DNA from: Pedobacter sp. AJM
Lineage (GTDB): Bacteria > Bacteroidota > Bacteroidia > Sphingobacteriales > Sphingobacteriaceae
DNA length: 64,000 bases
Reading direction: 5' to 3'
Assembly: GCF_002197755.1 (NCBI RefSeq)
Contig: NZ_NHOT01000003.1
Coordinates: 558,001 to 622,000, forward strand
Under the pieces are notes generated by a model, which saw only the letters and a program-made list of their open reading frames with translations, did not search any database and was not told the DNA's origin. Numbering within the stretch: position 1 is the first letter of the stretch; every line of letters begins with the position of its first letter. A program made the position numbers and the translations under genes. Shown here in pieces: positions 9,005 through 18,004 of this stretch.

Positions 9005-9634
9005 ATGGATGAAATTGTAAATGAACCAGCAGTAGTCTATCAAAAAAGACGTTATACTGTTAAGGAATACCTTACGATGGAATAGGTATCACCAATAAAA
9101 CACGAATATTTTGAGGGTGAAATCTTCCCGCTTCATCAGGAAGATAGTGCGTTAGGTGTAACCTCCATGTCTGGTGTGACGCTTAATCATAACTTTATAT
9201 TCTCGAATACTTTCGGTTTTCCTAGCCAAAAATTATACGGATCAAAGTGTATTCCTTTTGGAAGTGATATGAGAATGAACATTCCCGAAAACACTTTATT
9301 CACCTATCCTGATATATCAATCTACTGCAATAAAATCAAGCACCTGGAGGAAGATGAAAATACGACTCTCCTTCCGACTGTTATCATTGAAAATCTTTCT
9401 CCTTCTACAGAAGATTATGACAGGGACAATAAATTTAAACTGTATAGAGATATTCCGTCTTTAAAAGAATATATCATGATCGATCCCACAGCGATTTCAG
9501 TTGAAGCTTTTTACATTAATGCGCATCAGAACTGCGAGTTAAAGGAATATAAAAATATAGATGAAAATCTGGATTTCCATAGCCTTGGTTTTAATATACA
9601 GCTGAAGGACATTTATCAACATGTTAAATTTTAG
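9005..9634 (+). pseudogene. Uma2 (DUF820) nuclease-fold gene with an in-frame TAG
   Basis: Reading from the ATG at 9005 gives 26 codons ending in KEYLTME, then a TAG (9083-9085), then 182 in-frame codons starting [12 protein letters not shown]. In intact Uma2 proteins this run is continuous (a KEYLxxE helix followed by xxxxKHEYxxGEIF), so a single base change explains the interruption. The downstream part keeps the restriction-endonuclease-like core: [40 protein letters not shown]. The nearest later ATG, at 9167, would omit the first core helix and strand. Uma2 proteins are PD-(D/E)xK-fold proteins often found in mobile or multi-copy families. It could be a dead gene or a sequencing error; suppression is less likely. 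Confidence 0.8.
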
Positions 9635-9669
9635 GTCAGCAGAAAAAGATAACTGAAATCATAAATCAG

Positions 9670-9813
9670 CTATTTCTTCACCTTCTTTTTCCCGTAGCCC
9701 CAGGGGCAATGCTTACATTTATTTTTACAGCAATAACCCCGCTTTAAATGATAAGCTTCGGTAAAAACCATCAAACCATCTTCATTAAAATAAAAGTCTT
9801 CGCCTTCTTTCAT
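9670..9813 (-). CDS. DUF5522-like small cysteine-rich protein
   Basis: This 47-residue protein runs from MKEGEDFYFNEDG through MVFTEAYHLKRGYCC to KHCPWGYGKKK. The ordered pattern FTExYHLKRGxCCxxxCxHCPWGY is the hallmark of the tiny DUF5522 family, widespread in Bacteroidota. Four cysteines (CC, C, C) could bind a metal, but function is unknown. The gene lies just downstream of a GAATGA-type tandem repeat that occupies its leader. It is too short for many gene callers. Confidence 0.8.
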   Translation of the reverse strand: MKEGEDFYFNEDGLMVFTEAYHLKRGYCCKNKCKHCPWGYGKKKVKK

Positions 9814-9825
9814 ATTTTAAATTTC

Positions 9826-9880
9826 GAATGAGAGAATGAGGGAATGAATGAATGAGAGAATGAATGAATGAGAGAATGAG
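9826..9880. repeat. Imperfect GAATGA/GAGAATGA tandem repeat
   Basis: About 55 bases consist of GAATGA and GAGAATGA units in succession. The block sits 12 bases upstream of the DUF5522 start and downstream of the exonuclease gene. Slippage in it could alter leader length. The unit is not a clean period; 4-base AATG steps dominate. Confidence 0.7.
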
Positions 9881-9929
9881 ATTTTTCAAGTCACAATGCC
9901 TTCATTCAATTATTATCTGATTCCTTCAA

Positions 9930-10883
9930 TCAATCATTTTTACTGTTCAGTATTTTAACTTCTAAGTTCCCCTTAAAATAGTCTTTCAGCTGCTTACCGT
10001 CACCATGTAATGTCCATATCTGTTTCGGTTTTACTTTTTCGATGGTTTCCAATATGGCTTCCCAATCGGCGTGATCAGATATATATAGTGAAATTCCGTT
10101 TTGCTGCTGCAGATTTTTCCACCCTGAAGCAAAAGCCCTGACCACATTAATCGCTTTATGATAACTATGAAAGACCATTGGTGGCACAATATAAACCTGA
10201 TGCTGCTGGTTATTCTTCATTACTTTACGATCATACATTTTATATTTACCCAGGTTAATGCCATAATCTTCGTAAATGTTCACAAAAGGCATGATGCTGT
10301 GATGCACCATTATATTTTTAGTTGGGCAGTGATGATTGAGCAATTGAATAATCCTTTGGCTTTTACCTAAAGCATAAGCACCCAGCATAATGTTTGCATT
10401 TGTATCATTCAACTTTTCTATTTCCGTAACTGGAGACGGATGTTTGGTATCAGGATTGGCAAAGGTACTTTCTGTAATCAACACATCAGCCTGTACAAAT
10501 TCGAAGGGTTCGCAGGTTGCATCAGGTTCTATCTTATAATCTCCCGTATAAAGATATTTAATTCCCTGATATTCCATTAAAACCTGTGCAGAGCCCAGGA
10601 TATGTCCGGCTGAATAAAAGGTGATGGTAACCTCCTTTATCTTAAAGGATTGATGATAAGCTTTGATATAAAAATCTACAGCAGCAAACTTACGGTAACG
10701 GTGTTTCATGAACGATTCTGTAGCAGCCGTACAATATACATGCTCACTGCCACCAATGGCATGATCGCCATGGGCATGAGAAACTACTGCCTCTTTTACA
10801 GGTTGCTGCGGATCTAAATAAAAGTCTCCGTAAACACAATACAATCCTGTTGGCGTAATGGTAATAAAATCATCTAAAATCAT
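9930..10883 (-). CDS. MBL-fold exonuclease, DNA ligase-associated type
   Basis: The 317-residue protein has a metallo-beta-lactamase core with the zinc motif SHAHGDHAIGG near residues 34-44 and the later SAGHILGSAQ and LYTGDYK motifs. A beta-CASP-like region follows, with ALGKSQRI and a C-terminal SDHADW and TLHGDG. This order matches the YSH1-like putative exonucleases found next to ATP-dependent DNA ligases in bacteria. No ligase or DEXH helicase gene is next to it here, so the usual repair operon is split or partly lost. A cytoplasmic nuclease processing DNA or RNA ends is the best guess. Confidence 0.8.
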   Translation of the reverse strand: MILDDFITITPTGLYCVYGDFYLDPQQPVKEAVVSHAHGDHAIGGSEHVYCTAATESFMKHRYRKFAAVDFYIKAYHQSFKIKEVTITFYSAGHILGSAQVLMEYQGIKYLYTGDYKIEPDATCEPFEFVQADVLITESTFANPDTKHPSPVTEIEKLNDTNANIMLGAYALGKSQRIIQLLNHHCPTKNIMVHHSIMPFVNIYEDYGINLGKYKMYDRKVMKNNQQHQVYIVPPMVFHSYHKAINVVRAFASGWKNLQQQNGISLYISDHADWEAILETIEKVKPKQIWTLHGDGKQLKDYFKGNLEVKILNSKND

Positions 10884-10966
10884 AATCGGGATTAATACAT
10901 GTAGAATATGCGACAGATTTGCAGGTCGTATTTTTAAAATTCATGATGGGATGGATAAATGAATGA

Positions 10967-11581
10967 TCAGGCTAAACTTGATGCATCAGCTGCTTTTTTC
11001 AGAAATTGTTTATGCAAAGCCAGCACCTGTTCAATAATGGAATGTTCCTCATCATTAACCATAAAATGACCGGATAATTTAGCCTTTTGCTCATCAGTAA
11101 ACTGTTTATCCATTCTGGCCTTCACCTGTTCAGCAGAAACCTGATCACGCTGCATCACGCGCGCTAGTTTCAACGACAGAGGAGCAGTTACCAGAACAGA
11201 TGTATCGCACATTTTATATGAACCGCTCTCAAAAAGCAGCGCAGCCTCCTTCATAGTATAAGGTACACGCTCATCAATCTGCTTCTCCCAATCGTCAAAA
11301 GCCCTGAATACCGCCGGATGAACCAAAGCGTTCAGTCTGGCCAGTTCAGTTTCATGACTGAAAACTATTGCCGCCAGGTGTTTATTGTTGAGTTTGCCCT
11401 CTGCAGTATAACTTTCCTCACCGAAGGCAGATTTAATGCCAGCAATCAGTAATTGATCCGTTACCATAATTTCTTTTGCCACCGTATCTGCATAAAACAC
11501 CGGGATGCCTAAAACTTCAAAAACCTTACAAATGGTTGTTTTACCACTGCCAATTCCACCTGTAATTCCTACTTTATACAT
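10967..11581 (-). CDS. coaE: Dephospho-CoA kinase
   Basis: CoaE phosphorylates the 3'-hydroxyl of dephospho-CoA in the last step of coenzyme A synthesis. The 204-residue protein has the P-loop GGIGSGKTT at residues 8-16, the DTVAKEIM segment of the CoA site, HPAVFRAFDDW, the hydrophobic EAALLFESG strand and the lid region MQRDQVSAEQVKARMDKQ with its arginines. The length is standard. The start codon shares one base with the stop of the upstream ybbR-like gene, so the two are coupled. Confidence 0.93.
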   Translation of the reverse strand: MYKVGITGGIGSGKTTICKVFEVLGIPVFYADTVAKEIMVTDQLLIAGIKSAFGEESYTAEGKLNNKHLAAIVFSHETELARLNALVHPAVFRAFDDWEKQIDERVPYTMKEAALLFESGSYKMCDTSVLVTAPLSLKLARVMQRDQVSAEQVKARMDKQFTDEQKAKLSGHFMVNDEEHSIIEQVLALHKQFLKKAADASSLA

Positions 11582-12528
11582 TATTTTTCTACTACAAAAT
11601 CTACTTTTGAAGGATTGATATTGATCAGTTTACAATAATCCGGGAACTCCGTAATCTTTACAGTAAACTGCTTGTGCGCTAAATCCTGCCATTCATTCAC
11701 ATCAACGGTTGCAGTAATGAAGTTATCATTTACCTGACTATAATTACCCAAAGCAACTAAAAAAGTTACCTTAATTTTCTTTGGATAAAGCTTGATGCTG
11801 TTGTAATTTTTATTATTAATGATTTTTAATGGCACCTCAACAGTCTTTTCTGTAAACTCATCCACCGGAAGTTTCACTTCTACGGATGACGGATAAATGC
11901 TGACATTTTTTTGAGGACTATGCTGCAGGCCGATCCTCACGGTTGTACTCCCCTGAATTTTACTCAGCTTTAAGGTATCTGTCGGCCAGATCGAAATTTT
12001 GCTTAATTCTTCTGCCGGACCGGCCACTTTTACGTATTGCGGGTTTAAAATGATGTCGCTGGAAATCCCATACTGGCTGATGAAGTCCAGCTTGCTGACC
12101 AGTTTAATGGAAACCTTTTTTACCGTTCGCTTGGTGAAATCAAAATATAAAGTATCAGGCTTTACAGAAATCACTTTTTGGGTGCTTTCCAGTTGCCTGT
12201 TTACATTGTACAACTGATCTGAAAACGTAATAAAATCTTTGGTATTTAACTGGCTTAAGCTCACGGATATGGATGGCGGACTAATCCGTAGCCTGGCGAA
12301 TATTAATTGCCAGCCTGTTCCTTCTACCTGTAAGTCAACCGTATCTGATTGAAGCGGATAAAATGCCCGGCGGGTAGGTGTATTTTTAAAAACGAGAACT
12401 GTTTTAGCCGTATAGATATACTTGTTGTTCAGCGCCATAAAAAGCCATGCCGCAATTGCCAGAAACAAACAGGCCAAGAGTGTAAAAACACGTCTTTTCT
12501 CTATTTGGGTTAATCTAATAAAAGGCAT
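11581..12528 (-). CDS. YbbR-like (CdaR-type) membrane-anchored protein
   Basis: This 315-residue protein has one N-terminal membrane helix (about residues 14-33, LLACLFLAIAAWLFMALNN) and then repeated beta-rich YbbR-type domains of about 80 residues on the extracytoplasmic side. Firmicute relatives (CdaR) regulate the c-di-AMP cyclase; in Bacteroidota the partner is not established, and no diadenylate cyclase lies in the window. The conserved position between yajC and coaE is typical for this phylum. It is coupled to coaE by a one-base overlap. Confidence 0.75.
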   Translation of the reverse strand: MPFIRLTQIEKRRVFTLLACLFLAIAAWLFMALNNKYIYTAKTVLVFKNTPTRRAFYPLQSDTVDLQVEGTGWQLIFARLRISPPSISVSLSQLNTKDFITFSDQLYNVNRQLESTQKVISVKPDTLYFDFTKRTVKKVSIKLVSKLDFISQYGISSDIILNPQYVKVAGPAEELSKISIWPTDTLKLSKIQGSTTVRIGLQHSPQKNVSIYPSSVEVKLPVDEFTEKTVEVPLKIINNKNYNSIKLYPKKIKVTFLVALGNYSQVNDNFITATVDVNEWQDLAHKQFTVKITEFPDYCKLININPSKVDFVVEK

Positions 12529-12663
12529 ATTAATTATCTTAATCTCAATGGATGATGAACCAATTACAACAATACCGCCAAATGTAGCAAAAGTAAACAG
12601 GTGCTCAAATAGAAATGGTATAAAGAACCCAAATAGCTGCTGGTTGCATATTTCTAAATTCGC

Positions 12664-12702
12664 GAAAATAAAAAAACCGTCGATCTGCTGAACGACGGTT
12701 TT
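12664..12702 (-). terminator. Intrinsic terminator after yajC
   Basis: AAAACCGTCG (12673-12682) and CGACGGTTTT (12693-12702) form a 10-bp stem with a 10-base loop. On the minus strand it runs straight into a T-rich tract. It closes the nusB-DUF1573-yajC unit and implies that ybbR-coaE has its own promoter. Confidence 0.85.
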
Positions 12703-12719
12703 CTTAAATAATGATGATC

Positions 12720-13040
12720 TTAAGCCTTAGTTGGTGCGGTTACTGCTTTCGTCGCATCTAATGATACAGCAGATTTATCGAAACGGATTTTTACGCCGCC
12801 TTCCACTTCGATTAAAAAAGTAGTGTCGTTCATGTCTGCAATACGTCCGTGAATACCTGCAGTGGTAATGATTTTATCACCTTTTTTCAGCTCTGCCACT
12901 AATTTTTTATGCTCCTTAGCTTTTTTAACCTGCGGGCGGATCATGAAAAAGTAGAAAACTACCATAATTAATACCATAGGTACAATGGTAGTGAGCATGT
13001 TACCGCCACCTGCTGCCTGTAAAATTACTGTTGATGTCAT
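12720..13040 (-). CDS. yajC: Preprotein translocase subunit YajC
   Basis: YajC is the small accessory subunit of the Sec translocase associated with SecDF. The 106-residue protein has one membrane helix (about residues 15-35, MLTTIVPMVLIMVVFYFFMI), directly followed by the diagnostic RPQVKKAKEHKK, then LKKGDKIITTAGIHGRI and a small beta domain. No secDF lies in the window. It is the last gene of a unit with nusB and the DUF1573 gene. Confidence 0.93.
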   Translation of the reverse strand: MTSTVILQAAGGGNMLTTIVPMVLIMVVFYFFMIRPQVKKAKEHKKLVAELKKGDKIITTAGIHGRIADMNDTTFLIEVEGGVKIRFDKSAVSLDATKAVTAPTKA

Positions 13041-13097
13041 TTTTTTATTGATTTGATTTGTATGTTAATATTGGTTCAGCCAAAGTTAGCTGGCTGC

Positions 13098-13532
13098 TTA
13101 TTTTTTCTCCCTTACATCACCCACCAGGTGAACAGTTGAGATGGAAGGGTTAGCATTAGAGTTAATGGTAATCACTTTATCCTGCATCCCTTGTTTTCCT
13201 GTGCTATTAAAAACCACTTTAAGACTACCTTCTTTACCCGGCAAAATGGGGTCCTTTGGTACTTCAGGAACCGTACAACCACAAGTGGCTGTGGCATTTG
13301 AGATAATCAGCGGACTTTTACCTGCATTTTTAAATTTAAATTCATGATTAACCTTATCACCTTGTACGATCTTTCCAAAATCAAAAATTTCTCTTTCAAA
13401 AACAATTACGGGTGCGTCTGCCGACACTTTAGTGCTACCTGATGATGGCGCCGTTTCTGTGGTGGAATTATTAGCATTGCGGCATGCTGTAAAAGACAAT
13501 GCGGCAATAGCCAGAATGAATACCTTCTTCAT
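13098..13532 (-). CDS. DUF1573 lipoprotein
   Basis: This 144-residue protein carries a lipoprotein signal (MKKVFILAIAALSFTAC, lipobox LSFTAC with the cysteine at residue 17) and then a single Ig-like DUF1573 domain. The recurring features FDFGKIVQGDKVNHEFKFKN, a TATCGCTVPE turn with two cysteines, and FNSTGKQG are typical. DUF1573 domains resemble the ASPM-SPD-2-hydin fold. Function is unknown; the gene sits 2 bases after the nusB stop, and this linkage is common in Bacteroidota. The product is probably anchored to the inner or outer membrane facing the periplasm. Confidence 0.85.
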   Translation of the reverse strand: MKKVFILAIAALSFTACRNANNSTTETAPSSGSTKVSADAPVIVFEREIFDFGKIVQGDKVNHEFKFKNAGKSPLIISNATATCGCTVPEVPKDPILPGKEGSLKVVFNSTGKQGMQDKVITINSNANPSISTVHLVGDVREKK

Positions 13533-13534
13533 AA

Positions 13535-14485
13535 TTACTCTTCGATTAATCCGCGACCGATCTTTTTAATGGTATTATTTTTCTTAAGGTCGCCTAAAAT
13601 TTTGTCTAAAATACCATTTATGAACGAATTACTTTTCGGCGTACTGTAATCTTTTGAAAGCTCTAAATATTCGTTAATGGTCACTTTCACAGGGATAGAT
13701 GGGAAATTTAACAATTCGCAAATGGCCATTTTCATTAAAATCGTATCCATTAGGGCAATACGTTCAGACTCCCAGTTTTTTGTCCTTTCAGCAATCATTT
13801 CCTGGTACTTTGCATCATTTTGCAAGGTATGCACAAAAAGATCCTGTACAAATTTGCTGTCTTCCGTCCAGTCTGCACTGATTTCAGTTAACTTATTTTT
13901 GAATGGATCATCGAAGGTAAAATTCTTGAGCGTTTTAGCCACCATGCCTTTCATCACTTCATGATCTACCTGCCAGTTGATAAATTTTTCTTCAAAAACC
14001 TGTAAAATAGCCTGATTCTTTAAGATAATTTTTCTAAAAATGTACTTGATGATGTCTTTGGATGATTCTAAACTTTCATTGGGATCAGCCAGATATTCTG
14101 CATATTCTTTTGAAGCCTTTAAAGAATTGAATACGGTTTTACGAATTTCCGGATCAAATCCCCAGTCTACCTTGTATTTTTTGACTGCTGATACATATTC
14201 AGGGTTTTGCTGCATTAAAACACTAAACTTATTGTGAAGCAGTTTTAAATTGGGATTAAGATCATCTGCAGTTTTCAGGTGTTTATTTGCACGCTCTGCA
14301 GCGTCATTGGCCGTAAACTCGGTCACTTCTACCATAAGTGATAACATCCAGATGTACATTTCGTACACGCTGTCGATGCTTTGCATCAGGAGTTTTAAAT
14401 CTCCTTTAATGTCTTTTTTGTCTGCCATGTGCCATGCAAAAATATTTTGCAAAGCTTTGATCCTTAAGTGCCTTCTGTTTAACAT
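13535..14485 (-). CDS. nusB: Transcription antitermination factor NusB, long Bacteroidota form
   Basis: NusB binds boxA RNA with NusE (S10) in rRNA antitermination. Bacteroidota versions are roughly twice the usual 140 residues, as here (316). The C-terminal part carries the recognisable core: WESERIALMDTILMKMAICEL, FPSIPVKVTINEYLELSKDYSTPKS and SFINGILDKI. The N-terminal 150 residues (MLNRRHLRIKALQNIFAW) are a divergent helical extension. The ATG at 14485 matches the start expected for the family. It heads the nusB-DUF1573-yajC unit. Confidence 0.9.
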   Translation of the reverse strand: MLNRRHLRIKALQNIFAWHMADKKDIKGDLKLLMQSIDSVYEMYIWMLSLMVEVTEFTANDAAERANKHLKTADDLNPNLKLLHNKFSVLMQQNPEYVSAVKKYKVDWGFDPEIRKTVFNSLKASKEYAEYLADPNESLESSKDIIKYIFRKIILKNQAILQVFEEKFINWQVDHEVMKGMVAKTLKNFTFDDPFKNKLTEISADWTEDSKFVQDLFVHTLQNDAKYQEMIAERTKNWESERIALMDTILMKMAICELLNFPSIPVKVTINEYLELSKDYSTPKSNSFINGILDKILGDLKKNNTIKKIGRGLIEE

Positions 14486-14531
14486 GAATGTAAGAACGAG
14501 TGGGTTTTTTAAAACCTTTTTTTAATAATTA

Positions 14532-15620
14532 TTAATATGACGATTTAATTTTTTTAATATCGGCAATCCGTTTTTCAGCAATCCGGTTTGCAGCGATGTT
14601 GGTTGATATTTTTTCTGATTTACTCAGTTTGATGACACTTCTTGTGGCATCATAAATATTTTCGGTGAGCTGAACAGTGCGTTTTTTTCCAAAACCAGTC
14701 CATTCAGAATAGCAGGCAATTAATCCACCTGCATTAATCAGGTAATCAGGAGCAAATAAAATTCCTTTTTTAGAAAGCAGTTCACTATCCAAAACCTCAT
14801 CCTTAAGCTGATTATTTGCAGAGCCGGCAATAATGGCAAATTTCATGCGCTCAATGGTTTTGTTATTTACTGTAGCTCCCATGGCACATGGCGCATAAAC
14901 ATCGGCATCAATACCGAAGATTTTATCAGCTTCAATGGGCTTTGCTTTGTATTTACGGGCAACGTAAGTGAGTTGTTCCTGGTTAATGTCACTGATCAGC
15001 ACCTCTGCATTTTCCTTTCTTAACAAGGCCACCAGGTGTTCGCCAACATTACCAATTCCCTGTACTACAATGGTTCTGCCGGCAAGCATATCGGTACCAA
15101 AAACTTCTTTTACACTGGCTTTAATACCGAGATAAACACCCTGAGCAGTAAAAGGTGCCGGATTTCCTGCCCCGCCGATGGATTCAGGAACGCCCGTAAC
15201 ATAATTCGTTTCCATGCGGATATACTCCATATCCCTGGTATTGGTTCCCATTTCTTCCGCAGTAATGAACTCGCCATTCAGATTTTTAATAAACCTTCCA
15301 TAGCTGCGCATCAGCGTCTCCGTTTTATCCTTCCTGGAATCGCCGATAATTACGCCTTTTCCACCACCCAGGTTTAAACCTGTAATGGAAGCTTTATACG
15401 TCATTCCTCTTGATAAACGCAAGGCATCTTCTAAAGCTTCTCCTTCGGTGGCATAGCTCCACATCCGGGTTCCGCCCAAAGCCGGACCTAAAGTGGTATC
15501 ATGAATGGCAATAATTGCTTTCAAGCCAGTATCCGGATCATTGCAAAAAACCAATTTCTTATGCCCGTAGGCACTTAATTGAGCTAATATGGATGAATCG
15601 GACGGAGAATTTGCTGGCAT
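14532..15620 (-). CDS. Glu/Leu/Phe/Val dehydrogenase family amino-acid dehydrogenase
   Basis: These NAD(P)-dependent enzymes deaminate an L-amino acid to its 2-oxo acid. From the ATG at 15620 (MPANSPSDSS) the protein has 362 residues; a TTG nine codons upstream is less likely. The substrate domain has GPALGGTRMW and the lysine-rich NLGGGKGVIIGD catalytic segment. The Rossmann domain has VVQGIGNVGEHLVALL and an acidic strand end LISD. The short length and GGGKGV context favour a leucine/valine-type dehydrogenase over glutamate dehydrogenase. It stands alone, and the substrate is inferred only from length and motifs. Confidence 0.8.
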   Translation of the reverse strand: MPANSPSDSSILAQLSAYGHKKLVFCNDPDTGLKAIIAIHDTTLGPALGGTRMWSYATEGEALEDALRLSRGMTYKASITGLNLGGGKGVIIGDSRKDKTETLMRSYGRFIKNLNGEFITAEEMGTNTRDMEYIRMETNYVTGVPESIGGAGNPAPFTAQGVYLGIKASVKEVFGTDMLAGRTIVVQGIGNVGEHLVALLRKENAEVLISDINQEQLTYVARKYKAKPIEADKIFGIDADVYAPCAMGATVNNKTIERMKFAIIAGSANNQLKDEVLDSELLSKKGILFAPDYLINAGGLIACYSEWTGFGKKRTVQLTENIYDATRSVIKLSKSEKISTNIAANRIAEKRIADIKKIKSSY

Positions 15621-15794
15621 ATTTAACGATCGGCTAACTTCCTGCAAAATTAAAATAAAAAAACCATTAATACATGCATTTAACTTAACTATAACAAAAT
15701 ATATTTCGTTCTGATCACCTCACAATCGTTTTGCATTTTGAAAACTGATGAGGATTAACAATATAATTATTGAGTTTGAAATCGTGAAATTGCC

Positions 15795-15802
15795 TAAGTT
15801 TG
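15795..15802 (+). promoter_or_regulatory. -7 box immediately before the ABC transporter gene
   Basis: TAAGTTTG matches TAnnTTTG and ends only 6 bases before the ATG at 15809. If it is used, the mRNA would be leaderless or nearly so. A TTTG at 15775-15778 lies 16 bases upstream, shorter than the usual spacing. Confidence 0.4.
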
Positions 15803-15808
15803 TACCAC

Positions 15809-17599
15809 ATGAAACATCTGCGCAGATTAAATAAGTATTTTCTGAAATATAAATGGTGGATTATACCCGGAAGTATTTTTGTAGTCATCTCCAATATTTT
15901 CGGTGTTGTTCCTGCCCAGGTAATTGGTTATGCGGTTGATCTGATCACAGAAAACATACAGATCTATAACCTTTTTAATGGCTTTGACCGACAGGAGATC
16001 ATTTATAGCATATTCAGCAGTAACCTTCTGTATTTTGGGCTATTGGTCATAGCACTATATATACTTAGAGGCCTGTTTCTGTTTTTTATGCGTCAAACCA
16101 TAATCCTGATGTCGAGGCATATTGAATTTGATATGAAGAATGATATCTATCAGCATTATCAGGAGTTAAGCCTTGGGTTTTACCGCAGAAACAATACCGG
16201 TGACCTTATGAACCGTGCTACGGAAGATGTAAACCGGGTCCGGATGTATGTTGGTCCGGCCATTATGTATACCATCAATACCTTTGTTTTATCGGTATTA
16301 ATTGTATGGTCAATGTTTGATGTAAACTCCAAACTGGCCATTTATTGCCTTCTGCCGCTCCCCTTCCTTGTGGTTATTATTTATTATGTGAATACGCTTA
16401 TTTTCAAGAAAAGCGGAAAAATTCAGGAAAGGCTTTCTGAATTGTCAAGTTTTGTACAGGAGCGTTTTTCAGGCATACGCATTATCAAGTCCTATGTCAG
16501 GGAAGATTACACCCGGAACATGTTTGAGATTCAAAGTAATGATTATAAAAAGGATTCCATGAGTTTGGTAAAGGTTTCGGCGCTGTTCTACCCTACCATG
16601 ATGCTATTAATCGGATTAAGCACCATTTTAACCATTTACATTGGCGGCATACAGGTGATGAACGGAAGCATCACGGCCGGAAACATTGCAGAATTTATCA
16701 TCTACATTAATCAGCTTACATTTCCGGTAACCATGCTGGGCTGGGTCACTTCATTGATTCAACGTGCAGCAGCTTCGCAAAAAAGGATTAATGAATTTTT
16801 AGATATTCCATCTGATATCCAGTCGACAGAACTTAATGCTAAAACAATTAATGGACATATCAAATTCAACAATGTAAGTTTCACTTATCCCGATACCGGT
16901 ATTGAAGCATTGAAAAATTTAAATTTTGAGATTAAAGCAGGAGCGTTTGTGGCCATTATTGGCAAAACAGGTTCTGGAAAATCTACATTGGCCAATTTAA
17001 TCATGCGCATGTATGATGTTCAAAATGGAGCTATTTTGGTTGATGGTAATGATTTAAAATCTCTCAATCTGAAAAACTACCGCAGCCAGATTGGCTTTGT
17101 ACCACAAGAGGTTTTCTTGTTTTCTGATACGATAAGAAATAATATTGCCTTTGGTTTAGACCAGGTTACAGATGAAGAAATTTACACTGCCGCCAAAAAT
17201 GCTTCCGTTTACCACAACATTATTAATTTTGATGAAAAATTTGAAACGATGCTTGGTGAACGTGGCATAACATTGTCTGGCGGACAAAAACAACGTGTAT
17301 CTATTGCCAGAGCTTTAATCAAATCGCCTGGAATTTTAATATTTGATGATTGTCTTTCAGCTGTTGATACGAAAACGGAAGAAGAAATTTTAAATAATCT
17401 GGGTAAAATGATGAGCGGAAAAACCAGTATTTTAATTGCGCACCGCATTTCTACCATTAAGAATGCAGATAAGATTCTGGTGCTTGATCGCGGAGAAATC
17501 ATTGAGCAAGGCACACACAGCGAATTACTTAGCCAAAACGGGAGTTATACAGAACTTTACAATAACCAGCTTTTAGAGGAAGAATCACGAAGTATTTAA
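15809..17599 (+). CDS. ABC exporter, fused permease and ATPase
   Basis: This 596-residue half-transporter has six membrane helices in the first 320 residues and a nucleotide-binding domain after about 345. Walker A is GKTGSGKST (about 385-393), the Q-loop is GFVPQEVFLFSD, the signature is LSGGQKQR, Walker B is ILIFDD, and the H-loop is LIAHR. The expected catalytic glutamate after Walker B is aspartate (IFDDCLSAVD), a substitution seen in several exporter groups. It is MsbA/multidrug-like and acts as a homodimer or with an unseen partner; the substrate is unknown. The start is the ATG at 15809 rather than a TTG at 15800. Confidence 0.9.
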   Translation: MKHLRRLNKYFLKYKWWIIPGSIFVVISNIFGVVPAQVIGYAVDLITENIQIYNLFNGFDRQEIIYSIFSSNLLYFGLLVIALYILRGLFLFFMRQTIILMSRHIEFDMKNDIYQHYQELSLGFYRRNNTGDLMNRATEDVNRVRMYVGPAIMYTINTFVLSVLIVWSMFDVNSKLAIYCLLPLPFLVVIIYYVNTLIFKKSGKIQERLSELSSFVQERFSGIRIIKSYVREDYTRNMFEIQSNDYKKDSMSLVKVSALFYPTMMLLIGLSTILTIYIGGIQVMNGSITAGNIAEFIIYINQLTFPVTMLGWVTSLIQRAAASQKRINEFLDIPSDIQSTELNAKTINGHIKFNNVSFTYPDTGIEALKNLNFEIKAGAFVAIIGKTGSGKSTLANLIMRMYDVQNGAILVDGNDLKSLNLKNYRSQIGFVPQEVFLFSDTIRNNIAFGLDQVTDEEIYTAAKNASVYHNIINFDEKFETMLGERGITLSGGQKQRVSIARALIKSPGILIFDDCLSAVDTKTEEEILNNLGKMMSGKTSILIAHRISTIKNADKILVLDRGEIIEQGTHSELLSQNGSYTELYNNQLLEEESRSI

Positions 17600-17666
17600 T
17601 TTTATTTTGAACTTTAAATATTTGCTTTATATTTACCGAAACCAAAAACCAACATCAATACCAACC

Positions 17667-17990
17667 ATGGGAGAATTCGACAACAAGGAAAGAGAAGAAG
17701 TTTTTTCAAAGAAAGTAAGAGCAGGCAAGAGAACTTATTTCTTCGATGTGAAGGCTACTCGCTCAGGTGATTATTATTTAACAGTTACCGAGAGCAAGAA
17801 AAGATTAGAAGACGGTGTGTTTGTAAAACACAAAATTTTCTTATACAAAGAAGACTTTGAAAAATTTACGGAAGGCTTAAACGAAACGGTTGATTATATT
17901 AAATCTCATCAGGATGTTATTGAAAAACGCTATGAATATTCTGAAAACGGAGAACATAGTGCTAAAACATCTGACGATTTTTCGTTTTAA
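17667..17990 (+). CDS. PUR-alpha-like DUF3276 nucleic-acid-binding protein
   Basis: The 107-residue protein starts at the ATG at 17667 (MGEFDNKEREEVFSKKVRAG). The central KRTYFFDVKATRSGDYYLTVTESKKR with a C-terminal helix is the single PUR repeat of DUF3276. Bacteroidota and Borrelia members dimerise to make a PUR-alpha-like single-stranded nucleic-acid-binding unit. It is cytoplasmic and probably a small regulator or chaperone of RNA/DNA. It follows the ABC gene by 67 bases and is closed by a strong terminator. Confidence 0.85.
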   Translation: MGEFDNKEREEVFSKKVRAGKRTYFFDVKATRSGDYYLTVTESKKRLEDGVFVKHKIFLYKEDFEKFTEGLNETVDYIKSHQDVIEKRYEYSENGEHSAKTSDDFSF

Positions 17991-18004
17991 TCTAATCATA
18001 TAAG

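Noticed and set aside
9083..9085. TAG read through as pyrrolysine
   Set aside because: No pyrrolysine machinery is known in this phylum and no insertion signal is visible; a nonsense mutation or sequencing error is simpler.
9826..9880. CRISPR or coding repeat
   Set aside because: The units are 4-8 bases long with no spacers; it is a simple-sequence tract.
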